Assembly (NCBI GenBank): GCA_012518465.1
Contig: JAAYSD010000004.1
Location: 1 to 40,031, forward strand
Source: Clostridiales bacterium
GTDB taxonomy: Bacteria > Bacillota > Clostridia > Oscillospirales > Ruminococcaceae
Length of the DNA: 40,031 bases
Direction: 5' to 3'
Part shown: positions 8,256-16,640 of the stretch, one piece after another
Layout of the letters: every line of letters starts with the position of its first letter
How positions within the stretch are numbered: the first letter of the stretch is position 1
Position numbers and translations under genes: made by a program
Notes under the pieces: generated by a model
Seen by the model: the letters and a program-made list of their open reading frames with translations, nothing else
Told to the model about the DNA's origin: nothing
Databases searched by the model: none

Positions 8256-8753
8256 ATGCCTAATAAAAACAAAAATATAAAATCTAATAAAACTAATAAA
8301 ACTTCTCATGTAATGAGATTGATTAATGGCAATTCCGCTCCTAATCCAAAGTTATCTGTAAATAACAACTATGATAATGACATTTCAGCTGAAAATAAAA
8401 ATGCTAAGCTTTATACCAAAAAAGAAATTGAAAAGCTTGAACATAATAAAAATGAAGAACAAAAAATTCTTGAATTTGAGAATGATAAAAAAGATAATTC
8501 TTCTGAATATATAAATGCAATCGATATTTTAGCACGAGAAACAGCTCTTGAGGTACTAACAAGATTTAAGAGATGTGCCTGTGATAGGTGTGTGAAAAAT
8601 TTAGCCGAATACGGATTATCAGAAGTGCCAGCGAGATATAGCAAGATTAGTGACTTATATGAAATAGATAGAATTAAAAAAGCAAATAGGACACTGATGG
8701 TTAAAACACTCACTCAAAAGGTTATCAGAGAATTAAAAAAGTCACCTCATTAA
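8256..8753 (+). CDS. ComFB-like domain protein with basic disordered N-terminus
   Basis: 165 residues. Residues 1-80 are low-complexity, Asn/Lys-rich and probably disordered. Residues about 84-165 resemble the late-competence ComFB family: INAIDILARETALEVL, then CACDRC (Cys 107, 109, 112) followed by LAEYGLSEVPARYS, the counterpart of the family's CxCxxC...AlnxLPPxY region, and a short C-terminal helix ending in PH. Family members have been reported to bind cyclic dinucleotides (my recollection, mainly from cyanobacteria). It starts 3 bp after the ParA stop, so the two are surely co-transcribed and it occupies the ParB position. A PilZ and a GGDEF gene lie just upstream, which fits a c-di-GMP link. 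The domain call is by eye. Confidence 0.65.
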   Translation: MPNKNKNIKSNKTNKTSHVMRLINGNSAPNPKLSVNNNYDNDISAENKNAKLYTKKEIEKLEHNKNEEQKILEFENDKKDNSSEYINAIDILARETALEVLTRFKRCACDRCVKNLAEYGLSEVPARYSKISDLYEIDRIKKANRTLMVKTLTQKVIRELKKSPH

Positions 8754-8761
8754 TTGTGTCT

Positions 8762-8777
8762 ACTTTGTCGGCAAAGT
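8762..8777 (+). other. Small hairpin after the ComFB-like gene
   Basis: ACTTTG pairs with CAAAGT around a TCGG tetraloop. No T-run follows, so it is probably an mRNA 3' structure upstream of the real terminator. Confidence 0.35.
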
Positions 8778-8843
8778 CTTATGTACCTTTTGCACCATAG
8801 TTCGTGTGGATATTGTGCAATGCATGATGTTTATCTTTAGTAT

Positions 8844-8871
8844 AGCTGCCATATTAATGGTAGCTTTTTTT
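8844..8871 (+). terminator. Intrinsic terminator of the ParA-ComFB operon
   Basis: AGCTGCCAT (8844-8852) pairs with ATGGTAGCT (8857-8865, one G-U) around a 4-nt loop, followed by a T7 run. Confidence 0.8.
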
Positions 8872-8891
8872 ATAAAACCTTAATGTGGTGC

Positions 8892-9125
8892 ATAACTATT
8901 GCACAACGGAATTTGATTAAACGCACAGCTTAGCATTCAAAATGCAAAAATGGTTTAACCCGTTGTGCTTAGCTTGCCTTGGGAAAGCAATAACTATGGC
9001 ACAACGGAATGTGATTAAACGAACAGCTTAGCATTTAAAATGCAAAAATGGTTTAACCCGTTGTGCTTAGCTTGCCTTGATAAAGCAATAACTATGGCAC
9101 AACGGAATGTGATTAAACGCACAGC
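8892..9125. repeat. 98-bp palindrome-containing tandem repeat, about 2.4 copies
   Basis: Copies at 8892-8989, 8990-9087 (92 of 98 bases identical by hand count) and a partial third at 9088-9125. Each full unit contains nested inverted repeats: GCACAACGG (8901-8909) with CCGTTGTGC (8960-8968), TTAAAC (8917-8922) with GTTTAA (8953-8958), and GCATT with AATGC at the tip. It would therefore fold as one long hairpin of about 68 nt in DNA or RNA. No coding frame crosses it. It lies right after the ParA operon terminator. It is not CRISPR-like, because there are no unique spacers. Confidence 0.9.
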
Positions 9126-9138
9126 GTTTATTTTTTTT
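9114..9138 (+). terminator. Terminator-like hairpin formed within the third repeat copy
   Basis: TAAACGC (9114-9120) pairs with GCGTTTA (9124-9130) around ACA, followed by eight T. It arises where the third repeat copy breaks off, so anything transcribed through the repeats on the plus strand would end here. Confidence 0.65.
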
Positions 9139-9215
9139 CATATAATGAATAATAGAGTTATTAAAGCAAGCTATTTTTATGTTTTATAAGATAAATAATT
9201 TTATAGAAAGTGGTC

Positions 9216-9710
9216 ATGAGTATGGATAATTGTATAGAATTTATAAAGCTGATTAAATGTCCGCCTGAGCTTATTGCTATTATTGAGGGAAATTGCAAAT
9301 ACCCTCGTATATGTGGAACAGTAGAAATATATCAAGGAAAATGTGGAGCGTATGTAGCAACTGAAATAAGAAACCTTCCGTGTGATAGAATTCTAGGCTT
9401 TCATATTTTTGAGGGAGAATGTAAGTGTCAATGTAAAAACTCTTATCCTAATATAGGAAGACACCTCCAAATACCATGGGGCAGTGGGAATTGTCATTGG
9501 AAATCTCACCCTTGGCACGCCGGAGATTTACCCCCATTGTTAAGTAATAGTGGAAATGCCTTTCAAATAACTTATACCGAAAGGTTTTCTTCATGCGAAA
9601 TAAGAAATAAAATTGTGGCAATAGATTATAATATTGATGATTTTACTACTCAGCCTTTCGGTGGCTGTAAAAGCCCCATTGCAGCTGGGAAGCTATGTTC
9701 ATTTTGCTGA
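9216..9710 (+). CDS. Cys-rich Cu/Zn superoxide dismutase-like protein lacking copper ligands
   Basis: About 164 residues with the SodC-fold order: GTVEIYQ, then LGFHIFEGE, HWKSHPWHAGDLPPL, and DDFTTQPFGG...IAAG. Zinc-side ligands look kept (His 94, 98, 101 and Asp 104 in the WKSHPWHAGD region). The copper side is not: GFHVHE is GFHIFE (second His lost), the later IHA His is replaced (AIDYN), and the active-site Arg near the C-terminus is missing (KSPIAAG). It has 14 Cys and no signal peptide, so a secreted enzyme is unlikely. A zinc-binding or structural role is more plausible than dismutation; compare B. subtilis YojM, also described as copper-deficient. Start chosen at ATG 9216; ATG 9222 and GTG 9210 are alternatives. 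No clear promoter. Confidence 0.72.
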   Translation: MSMDNCIEFIKLIKCPPELIAIIEGNCKYPRICGTVEIYQGKCGAYVATEIRNLPCDRILGFHIFEGECKCQCKNSYPNIGRHLQIPWGSGNCHWKSHPWHAGDLPPLLSNSGNAFQITYTERFSSCEIRNKIVAIDYNIDDFTTQPFGGCKSPIAAGKLCSFC

Positions 9711-9837
9711 TGAATGATAAAGCATTGCCAATAGATAAGGTTTTAGCCATCTGCACCTCTGCTAACCACTCATGCAATGTCTAGTGGCATTTTCGGGAAA
9801 TAAATCCAATTAAAAAAAAAGCTTTAATTTATAATGC

Positions 9838-9883
9838 AGCAAAAAATGCAAATAACAAACGACTTTCGTTTGTTATTTGCATT
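9838..9883 (-). terminator. Strong intrinsic terminator of dnaJ
   Basis: A perfect 18-bp stem (9845-9862 with 9866-9883) and triloop, with A6 on its left that reads as a T-run for minus-strand transcription. It ends the heat-shock operon right after the dnaJ stop. Confidence 0.88.
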
Positions 9884-9890
9884 AATTAAA

Positions 9891-11045
9891 TTAGCTTGTA
9901 AAATAATCTCTTAATTTATTAAAGAAAGAATTTTTCTTCTCATAATTTTTCTCATTTAATGTTTCTTCAAAAGCTTTAAGGGATTGCTTTTGAGCCTTGG
10001 ACAAGTTTCTAGGCACTTCTATATTAACTCTTACATATTGGTCGCCACGATCTCCACGGCGATTTCTCTTAACACCTCTGTTAGGAAGTCTAAACACAGT
10101 GCCAGGCTGCGTACCTTCAGGAACGGAATATTTAACATTTCCATCTATTGTAGGTACAACAAGCTCATCTCCTAAGGCCGCTTGAGTATATGTGATAGGT
10201 ACTTCACACCATATGTCAAAGCCTTTTCTTTCGAAAATTTCATGCTTACGCACAGAAATCTTGACATTTAAATCACCTCTTGGCCCACCGTTAGAACCGG
10301 AGTTTCCTTCGCCCTGAATTGGAAATACCTGCCCATCATCAACACCAGCAGGAATATTTATGCGTACTTTCTTAGTGTTTTGCTGTTTTCCTGTTCCACG
10401 GCATGAATTACAAGGCTTTTCAATTATTCTGCCCTTGCCTCCGCATCGAGAACAAGTCTGAGTGGTTGTCATAGTGCCTAAAATAGTAGGTCTTTGTACA
10501 CGTACTCTTCCGGCACCATTACAAGTCGGACAAGTTTTTGGAGAAGTACCAGCCTCTGCACCTGTTCCATGGCAAGCATCACAGTCATCAATCCTATTTA
10601 TTTCAACAATATGTTCAACCCCGTGACACGCCTCCATAAAGCTTATATCAAGCCTAATCGATATGTCTGAGCCTCTTCTTGGAGAATTTGGATTGCTGCT
10701 TCTTCCTCCTCCCCCAAAAAGCCCGTCAAATATATCGTCAAAATCCATAGAAAAGCCACCGAAGCCCCCAAACCCGCCAAAGCCTCCTGCTCCTGCTGAA
10801 CCGCCGCCGCCATAGCTAGGGTCAATACCCGCATGCCCAAACTGGTCATATCTGCGACGCTTTTCAGGGTCAGAGAGAACGTCGTTAGCCTCATTAATTT
10901 CTTTAAACTTAGCCTCTGCCTCAGGATCGTCCTGATTTATATCTGGGTGGTACTTTTTAGCAAGCTTACGGTATGCCTTTTTTATATCATCCTCACTGGC
11001 ACCTTTGCTTAGCCCCAGCACTTCATAATAATCACGTTTCTCCAT
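9891..11045 (-). CDS. dnaJ: Chaperone DnaJ (Hsp40, type I)
   Basis: 384 residues, the co-chaperone that delivers clients to DnaK and stimulates its ATPase. The J-domain has the essential HPD (KKYHPDIN, about 33-40). It is followed by a Gly/Phe-rich linker (about 78-110), then four zinc-finger repeats CxxCxGxG ([32 protein letters not shown]), and the C-terminal client-binding domains with PAGVDDGQ and the dimer region. Full length for a type I DnaJ. Ribosome site GGAAGGAA. It lies 258 bp downstream of dnaK, the last gene of the hrcA-grpE-dnaK-dnaJ locus. Confidence 0.97.
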   Translation of the reverse strand: MEKRDYYEVLGLSKGASEDDIKKAYRKLAKKYHPDINQDDPEAEAKFKEINEANDVLSDPEKRRRYDQFGHAGIDPSYGGGGSAGAGGFGGFGGFGGFSMDFDDIFDGLFGGGGRSSNPNSPRRGSDISIRLDISFMEACHGVEHIVEINRIDDCDACHGTGAEAGTSPKTCPTCNGAGRVRVQRPTILGTMTTTQTCSRCGGKGRIIEKPCNSCRGTGKQQNTKKVRINIPAGVDDGQVFPIQGEGNSGSNGGPRGDLNVKISVRKHEIFERKGFDIWCEVPITYTQAALGDELVVPTIDGNVKYSVPEGTQPGTVFRLPNRGVKRNRRGDRGDQYVRVNIEVPRNLSKAQKQSLKAFEETLNEKNYEKKNSFFNKLRDYFTS

Positions 11046-11177
11046 TTTCCTTCATTCCTTCCGAAAAACCGCATTTATAAAAGGTTGCAAAGCAAAAGTA
11101 TATGCCCCGCCCTAATTTACTATATATTATCTATCATTTTATAATAACACTTTTATTTGAAAAATAAATCTAAACCA

Positions 11178-11195
11178 TGTGAAAATTTTTTCACA
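11178..11195. repeat. Perfect 8-bp palindrome in the dnaK-dnaJ gap
   Basis: TGTGAAAA and TTTTCACA are separated by 2 bp, about 130 bp upstream of dnaJ. It is not a CIRCE element. It could be an operator for an internal dnaJ promoter; no convincing -35/-10 pair accompanies it. Confidence 0.35.
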
Positions 11196-11244
11196 CAAAA
11201 AAGTTTACAATTATTTAATATAAATGCTTTATAAGTTCAAAATA

Positions 11245-11273
11245 CTAGATTGCCATATAATATGACAATCTAG
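11245..11273 (-). terminator. Hairpin after dnaK, weak terminator or processing site
   Basis: CTAGATTG (11245-11252) pairs with CAATCTAG (11266-11273), with CAT/ATG pairing inside. The minus-strand 3' flank is only mildly T-rich, so partial termination or a stabilising 3' structure between dnaK and dnaJ is likely. Confidence 0.45.
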
Positions 11274-11303
11274 CTTTGACTTAATTTAATTAAAAATAAA
11301 GTA

Positions 11304-13130
11304 TTAATCTACATCAGTAAAATCAGCGTCGATTACATCATCATCGCCTTTTTTCTCGGATGAAGGATTAGCAGCGTTTTCAGCACCGCCTTGTGCCGCA
11401 CCTGCTTGATAAGCCTTTGCAGCAATTTCATGGAAGGATTTTTCCAGCTCAGCTTTTGTAGACTTAATTTTTTCTATATCCGTACCCTTTAAAGCTTCCT
11501 TAAGGTCATTGATTTTTGAATTTACAGCTGTCTTTTCATCTTCACTAACCTTATCTCCAAAATCAGCTAAAGCCTTTTCAGACTGATATACAAGCTGATC
11601 CGCTGCATTTCTTTCTTCAACCTCTTCTTTTCTCTTTTTATCCTCATTTGCAAAAGCTTCTGCCTCTTTTACAGCTTTGTCAATGTCATCCTTGCTCATA
11701 TTTGAAGATGCTGTAATAGAGATTTTCTGCTCTTTACCTGTTCCTAAATCCTTTGCAGATACATTTACAATACCGTTTGCATCTATATCAAAGGTGACTT
11801 CAATCTGAGGAACACCTCTAGGAGCTGGTGCAATACCATCAAGCCTAAAGTTTCCAAGAGATTTATTATCCTTAGCAAACTCACGTTCACCTTGAAGAAC
11901 ATTGATTTCAACGCTTGGCTGATTATCAGAATAGGTTGAAAAAATTTGAGACTTTTTAGTAGGAATAGTTGTATTTCTCTCAATCATCCTTGTGCAAATA
12001 CCACCTGCTGTTTCAATACCAAGAGAAAGAGGTGTAACATCAAGTAATAATAAGCCGGTAATCTCCTTATTTAATACGCCACCTTGAATAGCTGCACCCA
12101 TAGCAACACATTCATCAGGGTTAATTCCTTTGAAAGGATCTTTATTCATATGTTTTTTAACAGCCTCTTGTACTGCCGGTATTCTTGTAGAACCACCAAC
12201 TAGTAAAACCTTATCAATTTCACTTATTGACAATCCAGAATCCTTGATAGCCTGTTTAACGGGTCCCATTGTAGCCTCTACAAGGTCAGCAGTAAGCTCA
12301 TTAAACTTAGCCCTTGTCATATCAACATTTAGGTGTTTAGGACCTGTTGCATCGGCAGTAATATAAGGAATGTTGATTGATACATTAGGCGTGCTAGAAA
12401 GAGCGATTTTTGCTTTTTCAGCCTCTTCCTTCAGCCTTTGCATAGCAAATTTATCATTTTTAAGGTCAATTCCATTACTCTTTTTAAATTCGGCAATCAA
12501 AAAGTCAATAATTCTTTGGTCAAAGTCATCACCGCCAAGATTATTGTTGCCGGCAGTAGCTAAAACCTCTTGAACTCCATCACCAATTTCAATAATAGAA
12601 ACATCAAAAGTACCACCACCAAGGTCATATACCATAATCTTTTGATCATTTTCCTTATCAATTCCATAAGCTAAGGCTGCAGCAGTAGGCTCATTAATAA
12701 TTCTTTGTACATTAAGCCCTGCAATTTGTCCCGCATCCTTAGTAGCTTGACGCTGACTATCGGTAAAATATGCCGGAACAGTAATAACAGCGTCAGTTAC
12801 CTTTTCGCCAAGATATGCTTCAGCATCTGCTCTCATTTTCTGCAAAATCATTGCTGATATTTCCTGAGGTGTATACCTCTTATCATCAACACTTACCTTA
12901 TAGTCGCTTCCCATATGACGCTTAATGGAAATAACTGTCCTATCAGGGTTTGTTACTGCCTGATGCTTTGCAACCTGTCCTACTAGTCTTTCTCCTTCTT
13001 TTGTAAAAGCTACAACGGAAGGTGTAGTCCTTGCTCCCTCAGCATTAGTAATAACTACTGCCTCGCCACCTTCTATAACCGATACGCAAGAGTTTGTTGT
13101 ACCTAAGTCAATACCTATTATTTTTCCCAT
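11304..13130 (-). CDS. dnaK: Molecular chaperone DnaK (Hsp70)
   Basis: 608 residues. ATP-driven chaperone with the N-terminal actin-like ATPase ([11 protein letters not shown] at 4-14, [10 protein letters not shown], and [12 protein letters not shown] motifs) and a substrate-binding domain (from about 360), ending with an acidic tail and an [21 protein letters not shown] C-terminus typical of bacterial DnaK. I take ATG at 13130 because TTGGAGGAA is its ribosome site; an upstream TTG in frame (13145) overlaps that site. 60 bp follow the grpE stop, and both are expressed from the CIRCE promoter before hrcA. No anomalies. Confidence 0.98.
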   Translation of the reverse strand: MGKIIGIDLGTTNSCVSVIEGGEAVVITNAEGARTTPSVVAFTKEGERLVGQVAKHQAVTNPDRTVISIKRHMGSDYKVSVDDKRYTPQEISAMILQKMRADAEAYLGEKVTDAVITVPAYFTDSQRQATKDAGQIAGLNVQRIINEPTAAALAYGIDKENDQKIMVYDLGGGTFDVSIIEIGDGVQEVLATAGNNNLGGDDFDQRIIDFLIAEFKKSNGIDLKNDKFAMQRLKEEAEKAKIALSSTPNVSINIPYITADATGPKHLNVDMTRAKFNELTADLVEATMGPVKQAIKDSGLSISEIDKVLLVGGSTRIPAVQEAVKKHMNKDPFKGINPDECVAMGAAIQGGVLNKEITGLLLLDVTPLSLGIETAGGICTRMIERNTTIPTKKSQIFSTYSDNQPSVEINVLQGEREFAKDNKSLGNFRLDGIAPAPRGVPQIEVTFDIDANGIVNVSAKDLGTGKEQKISITASSNMSKDDIDKAVKEAEAFANEDKKRKEEVEERNAADQLVYQSEKALADFGDKVSEDEKTAVNSKINDLKEALKGTDIEKIKSTKAELEKSFHEIAAKAYQAGAAQGGAENAANPSSEKKGDDDVIDADFTDVD

Positions 13131-13190
13131 AGTTGATTCCTCCAATCAATTGTTTATCATATTAATCAATTTACATTATAAGTTTGTTTA

Positions 13191-13754
13191 CTATTTTGCA
13201 ACAGCAACAACTGAAAAGCGAATGATTTTTTCACCTAGCTTATATCCTTTTTGAAAAACAGCCGCTATTTCACCGGACTGTTTTCCCTCTGCTTCAATTT
13301 GCTGTACTGCCTGATGAAGATTAGGGTCAAAGCCCTGCTCGGTATCAATTTCTTCAACACCAAGCTTTGAGAGTATTTCCTTAAATCCTGAAAGTATCAT
13401 ATCTATGCCTTCCTTATACTTTTCATCGCTGCAAGCATTTTCACAAGCTCTTTCAAGATTGTCAACAACAGGTAAAAACTCTCCTATTGTTTTTGCAGTT
13501 ACTTCACTTTCCTTTTCTATTAGCTGCTTTGACGTGCGTTTACGATAATTATCATATTCAGCCACAGTTCTAAGCAGCCTGTCATTCAAGCTTTCAATTT
13601 CCTGCTCTTTTTTGCTTATTTCTTGATTTAATACATCGTTAGTATCTTCAGCAGTATTTTCTGCACGTTCATTTTGTGAATTATCTTTTTTTACATCTTC
13701 CTTTTCCTCTACAATTTCATTATCATTTTTTGTGTGATTATCTTTATTACTCAT
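13191..13754 (-). CDS. grpE: Nucleotide exchange factor GrpE
   Basis: 187 residues. Dimeric exchange factor that releases ADP from DnaK. A charged, acidic and low-complexity N-terminus (residues about 1-50) leads into the long dimer coiled coil with the family segment AEYDNYRKRT. The C-terminal beta domain has the GFDPNLHQAVQQ and VFQKGYKLGEKIIRFSVVAVAK motifs. ATG 13754 lies two bases after the hrcA stop, with GAGG as ribosome site; a TTG two codons upstream overlaps hrcA and is less likely. Translational coupling to hrcA is probable. Confidence 0.97.
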   Translation of the reverse strand: MSNKDNHTKNDNEIVEEKEDVKKDNSQNERAENTAEDTNDVLNQEISKKEQEIESLNDRLLRTVAEYDNYRKRTSKQLIEKESEVTAKTIGEFLPVVDNLERACENACSDEKYKEGIDMILSGFKEILSKLGVEEIDTEQGFDPNLHQAVQQIEAEGKQSGEIAAVFQKGYKLGEKIIRFSVVAVAK

Positions 13755-13756
13755 GC

Positions 13757-14797
13757 TCAATCCTCGCTTTCCTTCATTTGTGCGTCGTTATCATCTATTT
13801 TTGTTAAAATATCGGTTACTTTATCAGTAAAATAATCAATATAAGGTATAACCTTTTTGTAATCTAGCCTCATTGGACCTAAAACACCTAAAGCGCCGAC
13901 ATTCGCATTGCTTTTTTCAAAGCCCTTAACAACAAGCGATGAATTACTTATTACAAAAGTATCGTTTTCTTTTGAAAAAAGCACATTTATACCTGAAAAA
14001 GTCCTATCAAGTAAGGTAGATAGCGATTTTCTGCTTTCAAGAAATTTAGCGACCTCCATAGGGCTAAATTCTGAACAAGTAATTAAATTGCTTTCACCTG
14101 CAACACCAAGCTTACTATCATTTATTTCATCCCACATTTCAATCACAGCCTTTAGTAGCGGAGAAAGCGTCATTACATACCCACCCATCGCACTAATCAG
14201 CTTTTGCAAATCAGTGTTTGACAAGCTTTCAGCATTTAAGCCTTGTAAATTATCATTCATAAAATTAGCAAAAAAAGCAAGTTGCTCAGGTGATAAATCA
14301 AATTCAAGCCTGCACATTTTGTTTTTAACTTCTCCGCTGGAAGTTACCATTAGCAAAACATATAATCTATGTCCAGTAGGAATGACCTCAACCTTTGCTA
14401 TGACTGAAAAGTTATTGCTTGATTTAGTATATACAGACGCATGACGTGTAATTTCAGCTAATGCATTTGATGCTGTTTGTATTACTTCCTGCTCAGTAGA
14501 AAAGGATTTATCCATCATGGAATCTACAAGATGCTTTTCTTCAATCGAAAGAGGAGGTGGTGAAACCAGCTTATCAATATAAAGTCTTAGCCCATTAAAG
14601 GTTGGCACTCTACCTGCTGAAGTATGCGGGTGCTCTAAAAAGCCTAATTGCTCTAGCAGTGCCATTTCATTTCGTATGGTGGCAGATGATACTTTAAAAT
14701 CAAGTCTGTTTGTGAGAGTCTTTGAGCCGACAGGTTCACCCGTTCGGATAAACTCATCAACAACTGCCTCAAGTATTTTCAAAGTTCTCAGCTCCAA
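13757..14797 (-). CDS. hrcA: Heat-inducible transcription repressor HrcA
   Basis: 346 residues. Repressor of class I heat-shock genes that binds CIRCE and is kept active by GroESL. An N-terminal winged-helix domain (EPVGSKTL, then VSSATIRNEMALLEQLGFLEHPHTSAGRVPT) is followed by a GAF-like and dimer domain (LGVLGPMRLDY near 310-325). Start is TTG 14797: the in-frame stop is only two codons upstream, there is no earlier ATG, and GGGGGTG stands 6 nt before it. First gene of the operon and autoregulated through the CIRCE at 14857-14883. Confidence 0.97.
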   Translation of the reverse strand: MELRTLKILEAVVDEFIRTGEPVGSKTLTNRLDFKVSSATIRNEMALLEQLGFLEHPHTSAGRVPTFNGLRLYIDKLVSPPPLSIEEKHLVDSMMDKSFSTEQEVIQTASNALAEITRHASVYTKSSNNFSVIAKVEVIPTGHRLYVLLMVTSSGEVKNKMCRLEFDLSPEQLAFFANFMNDNLQGLNAESLSNTDLQKLISAMGGYVMTLSPLLKAVIEMWDEINDSKLGVAGESNLITCSEFSPMEVAKFLESRKSLSTLLDRTFSGINVLFSKENDTFVISNSSLVVKGFEKSNANVGALGVLGPMRLDYKKVIPYIDYFTDKVTDILTKIDDNDAQMKESED

Positions 14798-14856
14798 GTA
14801 TCACACCCCCACTCTATACTCTTTATGCCATCATTGTTATTTTAGTGAGAAACTTG

Positions 14857-14883
14857 TTAGCACTCTTTTATCTTGAGTGCTAA
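14857..14883 (-). promoter_or_regulatory. CIRCE operator (HrcA binding site)
   Basis: TTAGCACTC-N9-GAGTGCTAA, a perfect match to the CIRCE consensus, 60 bp upstream of hrcA and directly downstream of its -10 box. Confidence 0.97.
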
Positions 14884-14887
14884 GAAT

Positions 14888-14916
14888 AATTTATCATGTT
14901 TTATTTAATATGTCAA
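14888..14916 (-). promoter_or_regulatory. Sigma-A promoter of the hrcA operon
   Basis: On the minus strand TTGACA (14911-14916), 17-bp spacer, TAAATT (14888-14893). CIRCE begins at about the transcript start, so bound HrcA would block the polymerase. Confidence 0.85.
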
Positions 14917-15151
14917 GTGTTTTTATATAATTTTTTTAAAAGAATGGTGAAACATTAGTGAAAGTTTTTAAAAACCTTTAAATTTATGCTGATTTATTAG
15001 TTTTTCAGATATAGTTTGAAAAGAATTTCTTAATATTATTTTGTACTTATGTTCATAATTATGTTTTAAAGAAATAAATCGCCTAGACACTGATTTTATT
15101 TTCTCATACATTGCCTTAAGTATATTAATATGATTATTGCTATATTAAAAG
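14917..15151. other. AT-rich spacer between divergent promoters, no gene seen
   Basis: The spacer between the hrcA promoter and the lipoprotein promoter is AT-rich. I see no open frame with a ribosome site, no hairpin with a T-run and no RNA gene. Confidence 0.4.
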
Positions 15152-15181
15152 TTGACTTTTTTCATGAATTTGTGCTACAAT
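15152..15181 (+). promoter_or_regulatory. Promoter of the lipoprotein-ANTAR operon
   Basis: TTGACT (15152-15157), 18-bp spacer, TACAAT (15176-15181), about 70 bp before the TTG start. Confidence 0.55.
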
Positions 15182-15259
15182 TACATATGAAAATATTATA
15201 ATAAATTTATAGCTTATTATAAGCAAAGATTTTTTACAAATTCATGAGGAGGGATTGTT

Positions 15260-16612
15260 TTGAGAACTAAGAAGCTTTTAAAATCGGCTTTTCTATATTT
15301 TTTAATAACTTTATCCTCCGGCTGCTATTATATACAAGACAATAATGTGTCGGATAATATATACACACAAGTAAACAAAATTTACTATGAAGATAATTCT
15401 ATTGAAGCTAAAAAAATAAATTCTGGCGAAATAACTTATTTATGCTCATACGATGATAATAATCTCGACATAGATAAAATTACCTTATATCGTGAGCTTT
15501 ATAATGGTAAAATCAATGTAATATATACTGATAATAATATTTATGAAGAGCTAGATACTCTTAGAAAATTAGATGAATCCCCAGATATTATCAGCAACAA
15601 TGAAAAAGCCTTTCCCTATGGCATTTACAATAATTATTTTGAAAAGCTAGATGACTATATAGATTTAAATGCAGATGCTTGGACAGATATAATTTCTCTT
15701 ATAGATAAATACAAATATAAGGATAGTATTTATTTTGTTCCTTATAAATATGATTTTGGTAATGTGCTTGTATATAATGCCGATATTTTTGAAGATTATA
15801 ATGTCCCTAATCCTTATGAGCTTTTAAAAGATGGCAATTGGACTTGGGAAAATTTTTTAACCATATTAAACACATTTAAAGCAAACATTCCAAATGCAAA
15901 GGGTATAATAGAATTTTCAAATGAGGATTTCTTAGCATCAACCGGTGAAACTATCATCAGCTTTAATGCAGATGAAATCAATAATAATATAGATAATAAT
16001 CATATCGGTGCAGCTTTAGAAACGCTGGATATTATTACTGAGAACAATTTTATTTCTAGTGAGAAATATGACTTTAAACAAGCAAGAATATCTAATGATA
16101 ATGTTTTTTACAGCCTTCCAATTTCCGAATACGAGAAAATAATGCGAACATCAAACTTTAATATGCAATTTGTACCTTATCCTACTAGTGAGCTTGCACC
16201 AATGTATAGTATAAGGGCAATTCCCGTAGGCTATCTTGTACCTAAGGGTGCTAAAAATATTAAGGGAGCAAGCGACTGGATTGTTTTAAATAGATTATAT
16301 ACAATAAACCCACAAAATATTGCGATTGAAAAGAAAAACGCTCTAAGCAGTAATTCTGACGAAGATATTAACGGATATAAAGTTATCAGCAGCTGGAGCG
16401 AGAAAATGTACAATCTCAAGCAGGAGCTTTCAGATGCAGATAAATTTATGCCTGTTTTTGAGGATGTAAAAGGTATTTCAATGGATCTTGATAAATATAT
16501 TGCTGAAAAATATAATGAAGAGTATGCAGATTTTTATAATTATGATAAATGGGAATCTAATAAGAATGCTTTAAAATCGGCTATAAATGAAGTTTTAGCT
16601 CAATATAGATAA
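15260..16612 (+). CDS. Extracellular solute-binding lipoprotein (ABC-type, orphan)
   Basis: 450 residues. A short basic start, a hydrophobic stretch and Cys 22 in LSSGC make a type II signal peptide, so it is a membrane-anchored lipoprotein. The mature part has the layout of family 1 sugar-type binding proteins: a DIISNNEKAFPYGIYNNYFEKLDDYIDLNADAW region, YKDSIYFVPYKYDFGNVLVYNADIFEDY (the common 'nkD.l.yN..lf' region, split here as KYDFGNVLVYNADIF), then DGNWTWENFL. Start is TTG 15260, with GAGGAGGGA five bases before it and no better ATG. No permease or ATPase genes adjoin it; the next gene is an ANTAR regulator. Ligand unknown; a sensory rather than transport role is possible. Confidence 0.8.
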   Translation: MRTKKLLKSAFLYFLITLSSGCYYIQDNNVSDNIYTQVNKIYYEDNSIEAKKINSGEITYLCSYDDNNLDIDKITLYRELYNGKINVIYTDNNIYEELDTLRKLDESPDIISNNEKAFPYGIYNNYFEKLDDYIDLNADAWTDIISLIDKYKYKDSIYFVPYKYDFGNVLVYNADIFEDYNVPNPYELLKDGNWTWENFLTILNTFKANIPNAKGIIEFSNEDFLASTGETIISFNADEINNNIDNNHIGAALETLDIITENNFISSEKYDFKQARISNDNVFYSLPISEYEKIMRTSNFNMQFVPYPTSELAPMYSIRAIPVGYLVPKGAKNIKGASDWIVLNRLYTINPQNIAIEKKNALSSNSDEDINGYKVISSWSEKMYNLKQELSDADKFMPVFEDVKGISMDLDKYIAEKYNEEYADFYNYDKWESNKNALKSAINEVLAQYR

Positions 16613-16640
16613 AAAGGCAAATCAGATTTGGGGGAAATAT

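Noticed and set aside
8892..9125. CRISPR array
   Set aside because: The units abut without unique spacers, are 98 bp long and internally palindromic, and no cas genes are present.
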